Source of the DNA: Lachnospiraceae bacterium
GTDB taxonomy: Bacteria; Bacillota; Clostridia; Lachnospirales; Lachnospiraceae
Direction: 5' to 3'
Length of the DNA: 64,000 bases
Assembly: GCA_021203205.1 (NCBI GenBank)
Contig: JAJQBQ010000010.1
Span: 49,514-113,513 of the forward strand
In this document: in pieces, positions 18,152 to 26,872 of the stretch
Position numbering within the stretch: position 1 is the first letter of the stretch
Layout: every line of letters starts with the position of its first letter
The notes under the pieces: generated by a model
Databases searched by the model: none
What the model was told of the DNA's origin: nothing
What the model saw: only the letters and a program-made list of their open reading frames with translations
Position numbers and translations under genes: made by a program

Positions 18152-20002
18152 ATGCCAGAAAGAAATAGAAGACCTTCCGGTGCTCCGATGCGCCGCGGCC
18201 CCATGGGACGTGGGCCGATGGGCGGCGGTATGGGTTCCGGACAGAAAGCGAATGATATGGGCGGTGCCATCCGCAAGCTGGTCGCTTATTGCAGAAATTA
18301 TGTGGTCTGGATCGTTTTGGCCATGCTGTTTGCAGCGGGCGGCGCGGTGCTGACCATCATCGGACCGGACCAGATCAGCCGTCTGACCGATTATATTTAT
18401 GACGGCCTGTCGTCCACCATCGACATGGACGGCATCCGCAGCGTGGCGCTGCTGCTGGTTGGCATCTACCTGACAAGTGCGGTACTTAGTTTTCTGCAGC
18501 ATTTCATCATGCAGACGGTGACACAGTATACATCGAGAAGGTTGCGCGGAGATATCGACATGAAGATCAACCGCCTGCCGTTAAAGTACTTCACCGAAGG
18601 TGCCATCGGTGATGTGCTTTCCCGCATGACAAACGATGTGGATATGATCGGCCAGGCGCTGTCCAACAGTCTGGCAACGATGGTCACCTCCGTCGCACAG
18701 TTCATCGGCTGCCTGATCATGATGTACTACACCAACTGGGTGATGGCGACGACTACCGTGGTGGCCACCATCGTCGGTCTGGTCCTGATGGTCGTGATCA
18801 TGAGCCACTCCCAGAAATACTTCACGGCCCGCCAGGAAAGCCTGGGCGACCTGAACGGATATATCGAGGAAATGTACAACGGGCACGATATCATCCGAAT
18901 TTCCAACGCGGAAGAGGAAGTACTGGAAAAATTCGGCTCACTGAATCAGCGCGTGAAGGACGCAAACTTTTACTCACAGTTTCTGTCCGGCCTGATGCAG
19001 CCGCTGATGACCTTCATCGGCAATGTGGGCTACGTGGCGGTCTGCATCGTGGGGGCTGCGCTCATTATCAACGGCGACATCACCTTTGGTGTCATCACCG
19101 CTTTCCTGATCTACACGAGGCTGTTTGAGCAGCCGCTGCGCCAGATCGCCCAGTCCATGACACAGGTGCAGTCCTGTGCGGCGGCAGCGGAACGCGTCTT
19201 CGACTTCCTTGACGAAGAGGAGATGGAGGATGAGACCGCCAAGACGAAGCAGATCGGGAAAGTGAACGGTACGGTGGAGTTCTCCCATGTGAAGTTCGCA
19301 TATCCGAGTGCACCGGAGAAAGAAATCATCCACGATTTCAGTGCGAAGGTGAAACCGGGGCAGAAGGTCGCCATCGTAGGGCCCACCGGTGCCGGCAAGA
19401 CCACCATGGTGAATTTGCTGATGCGTTTCTTCGAGACCACCGGCGGCAGGATCCTTATCGATGGCGTGCCGACCACGGAGCTTTCGAGGCAGAACGTGCA
19501 CGATCAGTTCGGCATGGTGCTGCAGGATACCTGGCTGTTTGAGGGCACGGTCCGCGAAAACCTGGTGTACAACACAGAGGGTGTGACCGAGGAACAAATG
19601 ATCTGCGCCTGCAAGGCCTGCGGCATACACCACTTCATTTCAGCGTTGCCTCACGGCTATGATACGGTTTTGAGCGACAACACAGCGATCTCCGCCGGCC
19701 AGAAACAGCTGATGACCATCGCCCGGGCCATGATCCAGAACAGCCCGATGCTGATCCTCGATGAGGCGACCTCCAGTGTCGATACCCGCACCGAGATCAT
19801 CACGCAGCAGGCCATGGATAAACTCACCTCAAACCGCACAAGCTTTGTCATCGCGCACCGGCTCTCTACCATCAAAAACGCGGACATTATTCTGGTGATG
19901 CGGGGCGGCGATATCGTGGAGCAGGGCAATCACGAGGAACTGCTGGCGAAGGGCGGCTTCTACGCGGACCTTTACAACAGCCAGTTTGAAGAGACAGCGT
20001 GA
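18152..20002 (+). CDS. ABC exporter half-transporter, catalytically competent subunit
   Basis: 616 residues. A Pro/Arg/Gly/Met-rich cytoplasmic N-terminus (RRGPMGRGPMGGGMG) precedes the six-helix domain. The nucleotide-binding domain has GPTGAGKTT, Walker [12 protein letters not shown] with the catalytic Glu present, and a signature AISAGQKQL (SAGQ for SGGQ). Together with the preceding gene this gives one canonical and one degenerate ATP site. Ribosome site GGAGG precedes ATG 18152. A truncated close copy of residues about 187-590 lies at 25.4-26.6 kb. Confidence 0.94.
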   Translation: MPERNRRPSGAPMRRGPMGRGPMGGGMGSGQKANDMGGAIRKLVAYCRNYVVWIVLAMLFAAGGAVLTIIGPDQISRLTDYIYDGLSSTIDMDGIRSVALLLVGIYLTSAVLSFLQHFIMQTVTQYTSRRLRGDIDMKINRLPLKYFTEGAIGDVLSRMTNDVDMIGQALSNSLATMVTSVAQFIGCLIMMYYTNWVMATTTVVATIVGLVLMVVIMSHSQKYFTARQESLGDLNGYIEEMYNGHDIIRISNAEEEVLEKFGSLNQRVKDANFYSQFLSGLMQPLMTFIGNVGYVAVCIVGAALIINGDITFGVITAFLIYTRLFEQPLRQIAQSMTQVQSCAAAAERVFDFLDEEEMEDETAKTKQIGKVNGTVEFSHVKFAYPSAPEKEIIHDFSAKVKPGQKVAIVGPTGAGKTTMVNLLMRFFETTGGRILIDGVPTTELSRQNVHDQFGMVLQDTWLFEGTVRENLVYNTEGVTEEQMICACKACGIHHFISALPHGYDTVLSDNTAISAGQKQLMTIARAMIQNSPMLILDEATSSVDTRTEIITQQAMDKLTSNRTSFVIAHRLSTIKNADIILVMRGGDIVEQGNHEELLAKGGFYADLYNSQFEETA

Positions 20003-20061
20003 ATATTAGCTGTCAGACATCTGAAAAGTGAGCCGGTGACAGCACCGGACGATCTTACAAA

Positions 20062-20124
20062 TTGATGCCGGGATCGAAAAAAGCAGCGAAAAAAGATCCG
20101 GTAACTGCTCTGCGGACAGAGTAA
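20062..20124 (+). pseudogene. Tiny relic of an FtsX-type permease tail
   Basis: Codons from about 20062 to TAA 20122-20124 read LMPGSKKAAKKDPVTALRTE, matching the IIPSRSAAKKDPEVALRTE tail of the relic at 14.8-15.05 kb. Only the last ~18 codons remain. It sits between the ABC exporter and the duplicated terminator. Confidence 0.65.
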
Positions 20125-20128
20125 AGAC

Positions 20129-20168
20129 AAAACACCATCCGGCTGATATGTAACCGGATGGTGTTTTT
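20129..20168 (+). terminator. Terminator of the second exporter operon
   Basis: AAAACACCATCCGG, 11-nt loop CTGATATGTAA, CCGGATGGTGTTTTT. Stem and loop are the same as in the hairpin at 15113-15153, and the bases after it (TATCTTCA[T/G]TGAGCAATCAT) are also shared. Confidence 0.92.
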
Positions 20169-20206
20169 ATCTTCATTGAGCAATCATTCTCCTGTTATGC
20201 CGCATG

Positions 20207-20806
20207 TTAAGAATCCGTCCGGGTTATAAAACCGGCAGACACCATGACGGTACCCGCCAGAATTCCTGCGCAGAAGCCAAATACATGAACAAGGAAGGAA
20301 CTGACGCTGCTGTTCGCAAATACAAAATATACCAGAACTACGACAACCTCCGGTCGGTACCATGGAAGCTGAAACTGCTTTTGAAACCGGACATAACAGA
20401 TGAGCAGACATGCCAGAAGTGCAAAAATACCGCTTGATGCGCCGATATCATAAACCGGCTCAGAGGTCACGATGGAATATGCGATTTCAGATACAACACC
20501 GCAGCCGAAAAACAGGAAAATTGTCTGCCGGTTTTTTAAGAACGGGCGAAGCAGAGAATCCACAGAGAGCAGAGCCAGAGAATTTGAAAGCAGATGCCGG
20601 AGATTGTGGTGCAGAAACAGGCAGATGAACCAGCGATAATATTCCCCATTCATGTAGTTCATGCTGACGGCTCCGAAATCTGAACACAGATCGTCGGTGT
20701 CCGGCGATGCGATATAAACCACAAGAAAGATAAACACGAGCATAATCGCGGCTCCGTTGTGAATAACCAGACTTTTTGATTTTTCGAAAAACTGTTTGCG
20801 ACTCAT
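20207..20806 (-). CDS. Rhomboid-family intramembrane serine protease
   Basis: 199 residues from ATG 20806 (GAGGCAGGA upstream). Six to seven membrane segments are predicted. The rhomboid hallmarks are HHNLRHLLSNSLAL (the HxxxxHxxxN element of TM2), GASSGIFALL (catalytic Ser in TM4) and LVHVFGFCAGIL (catalytic His in TM6). It cleaves transmembrane helices within the membrane; the substrate is unknown. The gene is divergent from the alpha/beta hydrolase at 21.0 kb. The longer frame to 20890 overlaps the operator region. Confidence 0.9.
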   Translation of the reverse strand: MSRKQFFEKSKSLVIHNGAAIMLVFIFLVVYIASPDTDDLCSDFGAVSMNYMNGEYYRWFICLFLHHNLRHLLSNSLALLSVDSLLRPFLKNRQTIFLFFGCGVVSEIAYSIVTSEPVYDIGASSGIFALLACLLICYVRFQKQFQLPWYRPEVVVVLVYFVFANSSVSSFLVHVFGFCAGILAGTVMVSAGFITRTDS

Positions 20807-20884
20807 TCCTGCCTCGCTGTAAAAGTCAATTTGTAAAATCGTAACACAGTCACAGCAAAATAACAAGTAAAATCTGCAACAATG

Positions 20885-20936
20885 CGACACATGTTGAAGA
20901 TTGTTGCTTGATGATTTCCATTTGATACGCTACAAT
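20885..20936 (+). promoter_or_regulatory. Hydrolase promoter with conserved 32-bp upstream block
   Basis: The block starting at 20882 (ATGCGACACATGTTG...TTGTTGC) contains the palindrome CGACACATGTTG (20885-20896). It is followed by TTGATG (20908-20913), a 17-base spacer and TACAAT (20931-20936). Operator, spacing and -35 are the same as at the nitroreductase and PARG-like promoters. No second operator is visible downstream. Confidence 0.72.
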
Positions 20937-21008
20937 AAAACCAGCATTGAAGATTTACGTAAAGAAAAACGATGGTGACAAACGCCTGAGGTACGAGGAG
21001 GATCGGTT

Positions 21009-21743
21009 ATGATTGTATGTTTTGTGGTGATTGGAATTTTGTGTATAGCTGTTGCAGCAATTTTGTTATATTACAATAAAGCATTTCCGGAAGCGCTCCG
21101 GATCGCCGATGAGATGCAGCACATGGGGGATGACTACTATTTTTTCGGGAAGAGTAACGTAGGTTTTATCATTTTCACAGGCGCGAAAACAGATGAATGT
21201 GCTTATACCTATATCGCAAAACTGTTACATGAGAAAGGACATACAGTTATAATCCCAAAACAGCGGTTTCATCTGAGTGCGTTTGGAGCGAAACACGGAA
21301 TGGAACTTATGTCGGCAAACCCCAAGATAGAAAAGTGGATTCTGGTTGGGCACTCCCTCGGTGGAATGCCGGTGAGCAGAATCGCGGCAGCCCAGCCGGA
21401 ACATCTGACGGGGGCAGTTTTTCTGGCCACCTACGCATCCATTGACCTTTCGAAGCTGGACATTTCCGCCATTCGTATCACTGCCGAAAATGACGGTATT
21501 ATGAATAACGAAGCCATGGAGAAATATCAGGGCAATCTGCCGAAACATTCCGTCAGTATTATGTTAAAAGGAGCAAATCATCAGGGATTTGCAGCGTACA
21601 GTTCCAGATCAGGCCGTGACGGAAAGGCTTCGATTTCGTGGAAGGAACAGAATGAGCAGACGGTACGTCTGATCCTGAACTTTTTTGAGGAAAAGATTTG
21701 CGAAGAAACATCCGAGAAGAAATCTTTTCGTCAGGATGAGTGA
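21009..21743 (+). CDS. Membrane-anchored alpha/beta hydrolase
   Basis: 244 residues. An N-terminal hydrophobic segment (residues 2-24) probably anchors it. The nucleophile elbow is GHSLGG (Ser near residue 117), and the likely acid and base are Asp in ITAENDGIM and His in KGANHQGF. This fits the dienelactone-hydrolase/AB-hydrolase-5 group; the substrate is unknown. GAGGAGG precedes the start. The final ~17 residues (KICEETSEKKSFRQDE) are encoded by a hairpin (21690-21729) related to the start-site repeats, so the C-terminus may have been remodelled by an insertion. The promoter carries the shared CRACA-N2-TGTYG site. Confidence 0.85.
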   Translation: MIVCFVVIGILCIAVAAILLYYNKAFPEALRIADEMQHMGDDYYFFGKSNVGFIIFTGAKTDECAYTYIAKLLHEKGHTVIIPKQRFHLSAFGAKHGMELMSANPKIEKWILVGHSLGGMPVSRIAAAQPEHLTGAVFLATYASIDLSKLDISAIRITAENDGIMNNEAMEKYQGNLPKHSVSIMLKGANHQGFAAYSSRSGRDGKASISWKEQNEQTVRLILNFFEEKICEETSEKKSFRQDE

Positions 21744-21853
21744 GAGAACCCATAATGAGCCACAGGTCGAAAGTTATGATGCTACGATTCCAAATTCATG
21801 GACTTTTGATCCCGGTGTCATAGTGTTGGATGAATGCCAAGTGAGTGTAATGT

Positions 21854-22963
21854 ATGAAAGAAAACAATCGTTGTCATGAGTCGGCGCCGCCAAATACAGC
21901 GGGACAGCTTTCAGATATGGAACGCGCAGCGAAGATCATCTGTGCGTATGGGGAGGATTCCCAGCATCTGTTAAGCCTGAATGCGGAAAATAATTATTTT
22001 TTCGCGGCGGGAGAGCGGGGCGTGATTCCCTACTGCCTTGAAGGCAGAAGAGCCATGAGCCAGGGAGACCCGGCCTGTCCTCCGGAAGATCTTGAGGCAG
22101 TCCTCCGGGAATATCTTGATTTTTGTAAGAGCAGGGGCTATCGCCCGGTGTTTAATTCTGTCAGCGGCAAGGTGGGTGATCTTCTAAACAGCAGGGATTT
22201 CTGTATTCTGAAATACGGGGAGGAGGCAATCCTGAAGCTGCCTGACTATACTCTTGCCGGGGGAAAACGGGGAGCCTTAAGAAGAAATGTGGCAAAGCTG
22301 GACAGGGCAGGCGTTGTCCTGGAGGAATACTGTCCGCAGAAGGCCAGAAATTCCCTGCTTGAGAAGGAAATATCCGATTTGGAGGAGCAGTGGTTTGCAG
22401 GAAAAAAACTGCAACTTAAGTATTCCATCGGGGGTCTGGAGTTTGAAAAGCCCAGGGGAAGGCGCTACTTTATCACCAGAGATGCGGAAGGAAAACTGCT
22501 GACCGTGTTATCCTTTCTCCCGTACTGCAGGAAGACGGCCTGGTGCCTGGATGTCATGTACCGCAGAATGGACGGGCCGACGGGCGAGATGGAGCACGCA
22601 ATCATCTCGGCCTGCCGGAAGATGAGAGAGGACGGCGCAGAAGAAGTCAGCTTGAACATCGCCCCGCTTGCGGGGATCGATATCACAAAGCCGGACACAA
22701 AGAAGGCAGAAAGAATGATGTATGAGATTTTCAATCATATGGATTTCGAATATGACTTTAAGAATCTTTACCGTTTCAAAAGCAAGTTTGATCCGTCCGT
22801 CTGGAGACCGCGCTATCTGGTATATGACCGCAGGATCACGCTCGTAAGGCTGGCGACAACCATAACAAACACAAAAGGCGCGGCGGATCCGGTGCTATAC
22901 AGAAAATATAAAAAATTTTTCATTACTTCTGCTTTAAAAGTAGGGCGGGACGGAAATTCCTGA
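21854..22963 (+). CDS. DUF2156 protein (MprF C-terminal-like acyltransferase fold)
   Basis: 369 residues. The body matches DUF2156, the GNAT-like domain that in MprF transfers aminoacyl groups from tRNA to phosphatidylglycerol; here it is soluble and lacks the membrane flippase part. Recognisable pieces are the core around RGALRRNVAKLDRAG and the late MYEIFNHMDFEYDFKNLYRFKSKFDPSVWRPRYLVY, which is strongly family-like. No good ribosome site precedes ATG 21854, so the start is uncertain. The function of stand-alone members is not settled. Confidence 0.82.
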   Translation: MKENNRCHESAPPNTAGQLSDMERAAKIICAYGEDSQHLLSLNAENNYFFAAGERGVIPYCLEGRRAMSQGDPACPPEDLEAVLREYLDFCKSRGYRPVFNSVSGKVGDLLNSRDFCILKYGEEAILKLPDYTLAGGKRGALRRNVAKLDRAGVVLEEYCPQKARNSLLEKEISDLEEQWFAGKKLQLKYSIGGLEFEKPRGRRYFITRDAEGKLLTVLSFLPYCRKTAWCLDVMYRRMDGPTGEMEHAIISACRKMREDGAEEVSLNIAPLAGIDITKPDTKKAERMMYEIFNHMDFEYDFKNLYRFKSKFDPSVWRPRYLVYDRRITLVRLATTITNTKGAADPVLYRKYKKFFITSALKVGRDGNS

Positions 22964-23061
22964 GGATGGTTAACGAAATTGAAAGGGAAAGGATCTGAAT
23001 ATCCGGGAAGGCTGCGATGATGTGTTTCGGAAGCTGATGGATCGGTGGGGTGGAAAAACAG

Positions 23062-23379
23062 ATGATACAGTGCATTAGGATGTGGATCCGTATTTTTAAA
23101 GAATGGCTGAAATGGAGGAAGGACTGGGACTCCTTATGCAATCGCTGCGGAAAATGCTGCTACAGCCGTTCCGAGTGGGCAAAGGGCCGGGTAGAAATTC
23201 ATTATGACAGCCCATGTGAAAATCTGGATGAGGAAACCCATCTGTGCAGAGTTTATAAGGACCGATTCCGCAGGTGTAATCACTGCGGGAAAGTTAACCT
23301 GTTTACGGCATTATTTCATCCTACCCTGCCAAATGACTGTGCATACAGGCGGACATTTCGGTTGTGGGATAAGATGTGA
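23062..23379 (+). CDS. YkgJ-type cysteine cluster protein
   Basis: 105 residues. The pattern CNRCGKCC followed by SPCENLDEETHLCRVYKDRFRRCNHCG gives the eight or so cysteines of the YkgJ/UPF0153 family, thought to bind zinc or an iron-sulfur centre; the biochemical role is unknown. ATG 23062 is chosen because GGGTGG lies 8 bases upstream; GTG 23050 in frame is an alternative start adding four residues. Confidence 0.8.
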   Translation: MIQCIRMWIRIFKEWLKWRKDWDSLCNRCGKCCYSRSEWAKGRVEIHYDSPCENLDEETHLCRVYKDRFRRCNHCGKVNLFTALFHPTLPNDCAYRRTFRLWDKM

Positions 23380-23397
23380 TACAGAGCAAAGGAGAAA

Positions 23398-23446
23398 CCA
23401 TGTCGGGAAGCCGGCGATGGGTGCTCTTAAGAGGCTTCGAAATATT
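23398..23446 (+). pseudogene. 3'-end scrap of a Sel1-repeat gene
   Basis: The stretch encodes HVGKPAMGALKRLRN and is close to the last codons of the intact Sel1 gene at 33.7-34.3 kb (HVGKPANDALKRLRNMS). Nothing else of the gene remains. Confidence 0.6.
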
Positions 23447-23493
23447 TGCTGGACAGAACGGGAGAAGAACAGTTGTAGTGAAGCAACAAGTAT

Positions 23494-23579
23494 AAAAAGA
23501 CCCCTGTGGGAATTTTCCCGAGAAGTTTGCCGTTGTTCGGACAGGTTCTCCGGATTTATCTCACAGGGGGCTCTTTTTT
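23494..23579. terminator. Bidirectional terminator between convergent genes
   Basis: AAAAAGACCCCTGTGGGA (23494-23511) pairs with TCTCACAGGGGGCTCTTTTTT (23559-23579) across a 47-nt loop. A-run and T-run at opposite ends serve both strands; it sits between the + strand cysteine-cluster gene and the - strand YwaF gene. Confidence 0.8.
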
Positions 23580-23623
23580 GTTGTCAGGTTGGCCGGTATA
23601 AAACGCCTGCATCTTTCATGGAT

Positions 23624-24370
23624 TCAGGAAGATATCTTCCTGCCCGAAATCCACCAGGGCAGATACAAAATAAGCATCAGAAGGAACAGAATTACGGCAA
23701 ATCCGATCAGGTAAAAGCGTTCGCCAAACACAGCAGTACACGCCACGGTGATGATATTGCCGTAAGGATCATTCAGAAACATAAAGTTCGTATCAAGTAC
23801 CTTGTTCAGCGGATAGATGATCACACAAACTCCCAGCAGACAGGACAGCACTTTTGGTAATTCGTGGATATCCGGCCGAAATCCTCCGGCGAGCAGAAGA
23901 ACCGGATACAGCGCCAGAAGAATATGCAGAAGCTCTGAACTGATATGGAAGAAATTCGTGATCGGCAGTGCCAGCCAGGAGGGGCTGAGCAGAGCGATGA
24001 TCGCAGCGGGCAGACAGAGTGCGTAGAGAATGTTGCCCGCAAGCTTTGTGGGATGGATCGAGTACCATGCACATACGAAGATGTTGATGCTGCACAGGTG
24101 AAGCGGCATCACGGCGGGCTCCCACTGGCCGGTTACGACATTTGTCAGTTGTCTGCTGCATTCCAGGAGGACCAGAAGAGTCCCGAGAACTGCGCGCCAG
24201 GTCCGCCTTCTTTTTTCAGAAGCCCTGTGGTAGAGGAAAGCTCCGAGAATCCATATGAAAACGCTTAAGACCAGCCAGAACAGATGAACCCTCCCAAACA
24301 GGGAGAAAGACTCATAATCTTTTCCATATAAATCCTGCATGGTATAAAGGGTATACCAGAATTCAGACAT
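23624..24370 (-). CDS. YwaF/TMEM164-family integral membrane protein
   Basis: 248 residues with seven predicted membrane helices. Conserved family stretches are VMPLHLCSINIF and TNFMFLNDPYGN, with FFHISSELLHILLALYP between, as in TIGR02206/YwaF proteins. AGAGGTG precedes the ATG on this strand. The molecular role in bacteria is unknown. It lies downstream of the nitroreductase on the same strand with a 56-base gap, so the two may be co-transcribed. Confidence 0.85.
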   Translation of the reverse strand: MSEFWYTLYTMQDLYGKDYESFSLFGRVHLFWLVLSVFIWILGAFLYHRASEKRRRTWRAVLGTLLVLLECSRQLTNVVTGQWEPAVMPLHLCSINIFVCAWYSIHPTKLAGNILYALCLPAAIIALLSPSWLALPITNFFHISSELLHILLALYPVLLLAGGFRPDIHELPKVLSCLLGVCVIIYPLNKVLDTNFMFLNDPYGNIITVACTAVFGERFYLIGFAVILFLLMLILYLPWWISGRKISS

Positions 24371-24426
24371 TGATCACCTCTAAAAAAACATCCGGTCAGT
24401 GCGGTTAAGCATTGCCTGCTGTCTTC

Positions 24427-25095
24427 TTATTTCCAAATAAAGTTTTCCATGCCTGCACCGAGTTCAAAATGATATTTGCATATCCCGAGGTCGGCACCGG
24501 AAAAAGAGCCCTTTTCATAGGTCATGGTCACCGAGTGATCCTGCCCTTTGATGGTAAAGGCCTGCTTGTTCATTGCAGTGGGAGCCAGCAGGGCAGCAGC
24601 AACGCCGGATTTAAACCAGGCAGGCGGATCCCCTGCATAGAGAGATACGGCTTCCGGATTTTTTGATTTATGGGCAACACCCTGTTCTTCGCCGTAACCA
24701 ACCACGACAACGCCGATGATCTTTTTGGAATCCGGCGCATTCAGGTTTCGTCTTGCTCCTTTGTGGCTGTACATTCCGCCGACCCACCAGGTGTTCAGGC
24801 CGAGCGTCTGCGCGTAAAGCATCAGATCCGCGCTGCTGTATCCGAGTTTTTCATCTGTTTCCGGCGCATCCTGCCCTGCCAAAATCATATAGTTTCTTAC
24901 CCCTTTTGTCATCGTCCTGCTGATGATCCCCGGCAGGGCATCCGTATTGTCCGTGACGAGCTGAATGCTCAGGCCGTGTTCCCGGTTCTGCATGTCGATC
25001 CGCTCGTTCAGCTGGCGGACAACATCTGCCGGCAGCGGAGTGCTTTTGTACTTGCGCACGGTGTGGCGTGCGCTCATTGCTTCCTTTAATGTCAT
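24427..25095 (-). CDS. Nitroreductase-family protein
   Basis: 222 residues. The N-terminus MTLKEAMSARHTVRKYK is the canonical FMN-binding start of nitroreductases (SxRxSxRxY pattern). LMLYAQTLGLNTWWVGG in the middle and VVGYGEEQ match the group of putative TM nitroreductases (PF14512). It probably reduces nitro or quinone compounds with NAD(P)H via FMN. AGGAGG lies upstream of ATG 25095. Its promoter carries two copies of the CRACA-N2-TGTYG palindrome, linking it to the TetR/exporter promoter. Confidence 0.88.
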   Translation of the reverse strand: MTLKEAMSARHTVRKYKSTPLPADVVRQLNERIDMQNREHGLSIQLVTDNTDALPGIISRTMTKGVRNYMILAGQDAPETDEKLGYSSADLMLYAQTLGLNTWWVGGMYSHKGARRNLNAPDSKKIIGVVVVGYGEEQGVAHKSKNPEAVSLYAGDPPAWFKSGVAAALLAPTAMNKQAFTIKGQDHSVTMTYEKGSFSGADLGICKYHFELGAGMENFIWK

Positions 25096-25130
25096 GTGAC
25101 AGCCTCCTTGTTTTATAAAAATCCTGTTTA

Positions 25131-25204
25131 CGACAATTGTTGCACTTCTTATATTGTACTACAGAGACCATAAATCATCAAGCAACAATATCCCACATAT
25201 GTCG
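25131..25204 (-). promoter_or_regulatory. Nitroreductase promoter with paired operators
   Basis: On the - strand: -35 TTGATG (25181-25176), 17 bases, -10 TACAAT (25158-25153). CGACAATTGTTG (25131-25142) lies downstream and CCACATATGTCG (25193-25204) upstream, 62 bases apart. The 32-bp block ATGCGACATATG...ATTGTTGCTTGATG matches those at 20.88 and 29.13 kb. Confidence 0.75.
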
Positions 25205-25305
25205 CATGAAAGAAAAATTTTCTGTCGCATTCCTGAAAAATTTCTAAAAGTTATCTTTCCATTTTCATAAGCTCTCGAAACATTTCCTTAAATCGAAATT
25301 TACTA
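25197..25305 (+). repeat. Second copy of the region upstream of the TetR/ABC operon
   Basis: Matches 15180-15290 with gaps; the best part is CTTTCCATTTT-ATAAGCTCTCGAAACATTT-CTTAAATCG. Downstream of this copy the TetR gene and the first ABC gene are missing and a truncated second ABC gene follows, so a paralogous operon seems to have collapsed here. Confidence 0.72.
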
Positions 25306-25347
25306 TTGGAGACGTGATTATGGATAATGTAGAACGAAAAAAGCAAG

Positions 25348-26573
25348 GGCAAGCAGAGAGGCTATTACGTTGCAGACCGCAGTTTATCGGCTGCCTGATC
25401 ATGATGTATTACACGAACTGGATCATGGCGATGACCACCGTGGTGGCCACCATCGTGGGCCTGATCCTGATGGTCGTGATCATGGGACGCTCCCAGAAAT
25501 ACTTTACGGCCCGCCAGGAAAGCCTGGGCGACCTGAACGGTTACATCGAGGAAATGTACAACGGCCATGACATCATCCGTATCTCCAACGCGGAGGACGA
25601 AGTGCTGAAGAAATTCAGTTCCCTGAACCAGCGTGTGAAGGACGCAAACTTCCACTCGCAGTTCCTGGGCGGCCTGATGCAGCCGTTAATGACCTTCATC
25701 GGAAACGTGGGTTATGTGGCAGTCTGCATCGTGGGTGCGGCGCTCATCATCAACGGGAACATTTCCTTCGGCGCGATCACGGCGTTCCTGATTTATACCA
25801 GACTGTTTGAGCAGCCGCTGCGCCAGATCTCCCAGTCCATGGTGCAGGTGCAGTCCTGTGCGGCGGCAGCGGAACGCGTTTTCGATTTCCTTGAGGAAGA
25901 GGAGATGGAGGATGAGACCGCGAAGACAAAGCAGATCGAAAAGGTAAGCGGAACAGTGGAGTTCTCCCATGTGAAGTTCGCGTACCCGAGTGCACCGGAA
26001 AAGGAAATCATCCACGATTTCAGCGCGAAGGTGAAGCCGGGCCAGAAGGTCGCTATCGTAGGACCGACCGGTGCCGGCAAGACCACCATGGTGAACCTGC
26101 TGATGCGCTTCTTCGAGACCACCGGCGGCAAAATCCTCATCGACGGCGTGCCGACCACGGAGCTTACGAGGCGGAACGTGCACGACCAGTTCGGCATGGT
26201 GCTGCAGGATACCTGGCTGTTTGAGGGAACCGTCCGCGAGAACCTGGTGTACAACACGCAGGGCGTGACGGATGAGCAGATGATCCGGGCCTGCAAGGCT
26301 TGCGGCATCCACCACTTCATTTCCTCTCTGCCCCACGGTTATGATACGGTTTTGAGCGACAACACGGCGATCTCCGCCGGCCAGAAACAGCTGATGACCA
26401 TCGCCCGGGCTATGATCCAGAACAGCCCGATGCTGATCCTTGACGAGGCGACTTCCAGGTCGACACCCGTACCGAGATCATCACGCAGCAGGCCATGGAT
26501 AAGCTGACCTCGAACCGCACGAGCTTCGTCATCGCGCACAGGCTCTCCACCATCAAGAATGCGGACATCATCT
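25348..26573 (+). pseudogene. Truncated, frameshifted copy of the ABC exporter subunit
   Basis: From 25379 the DNA closely follows the gene at 18152-20002, beginning inside its transmembrane domain (QFIGCLIMMYYTNW, residue ~187). Walker A, signature and LILDEATS are intact, but one base is lost near 26457 (CCAGGTCGAC versus CCAGTGTCGAT), which shifts the frame at the D-loop; the final ~45 residues are absent. The first 38 bases (25348-25385) are identical to 46878-46915, part of a WYL-regulator relic, so the 5' junction joined two unrelated genes at a CAGTT overlap. Non-functional. Confidence 0.85.
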
Positions 26574-26609
26574 ACATAAGAAAGCAATCAGCTTTCTGTT
26601 ATGCAAAAC

Positions 26610-26662
26610 AAAAGGGCTGTCCTGCCGGAATCGAATCGGATTCGCGGCTGGACGGCTCTTTT
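26610..26662 (+). terminator. Terminator after the ABC relic
   Basis: AAAAGGGCTGTCC (26610-26622) pairs with GGACGGCTCTTTT (26650-26662), allowing G-U pairs, with a T-run at the 3' side. A smaller hairpin AGAAAGC...GCTTTCT lies just before it. Confidence 0.75.
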
Positions 26663-26718
26663 CGTGCGATTGAAACAAAAGGTGGCAAAAAGAAAGAAAC
26701 TTCTTATATCGGTAAAGG

Positions 26719-26776
26719 TTGACAAATGGATAATATTTTGTATAATTCTTATAATAACGGTTTGAAAGCAAACGGT
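26719..26776 (+). promoter_or_regulatory. MarR-gene promoter and operator
   Basis: TTGACA (26719-26724), 16 bases, TATAAT (26741-26746). ACGGTTTG-AAAG-CAAACGGT (26757-26776) is an inverted repeat with one mismatch just downstream of -10, positioned for autorepression. The right half CAAACGGT also occurs at 27588-27595 in the hsp20 promoter. Confidence 0.7.
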
Positions 26777-26872
26777 CGCGGGGCGAGTGACCGGATGGAT
26801 GTCGTATACAGGATCGAATGAATCAGGTATGCACATCCGGAATGAGAAGGTATTTGAAAAGGAGGCGGTAAC

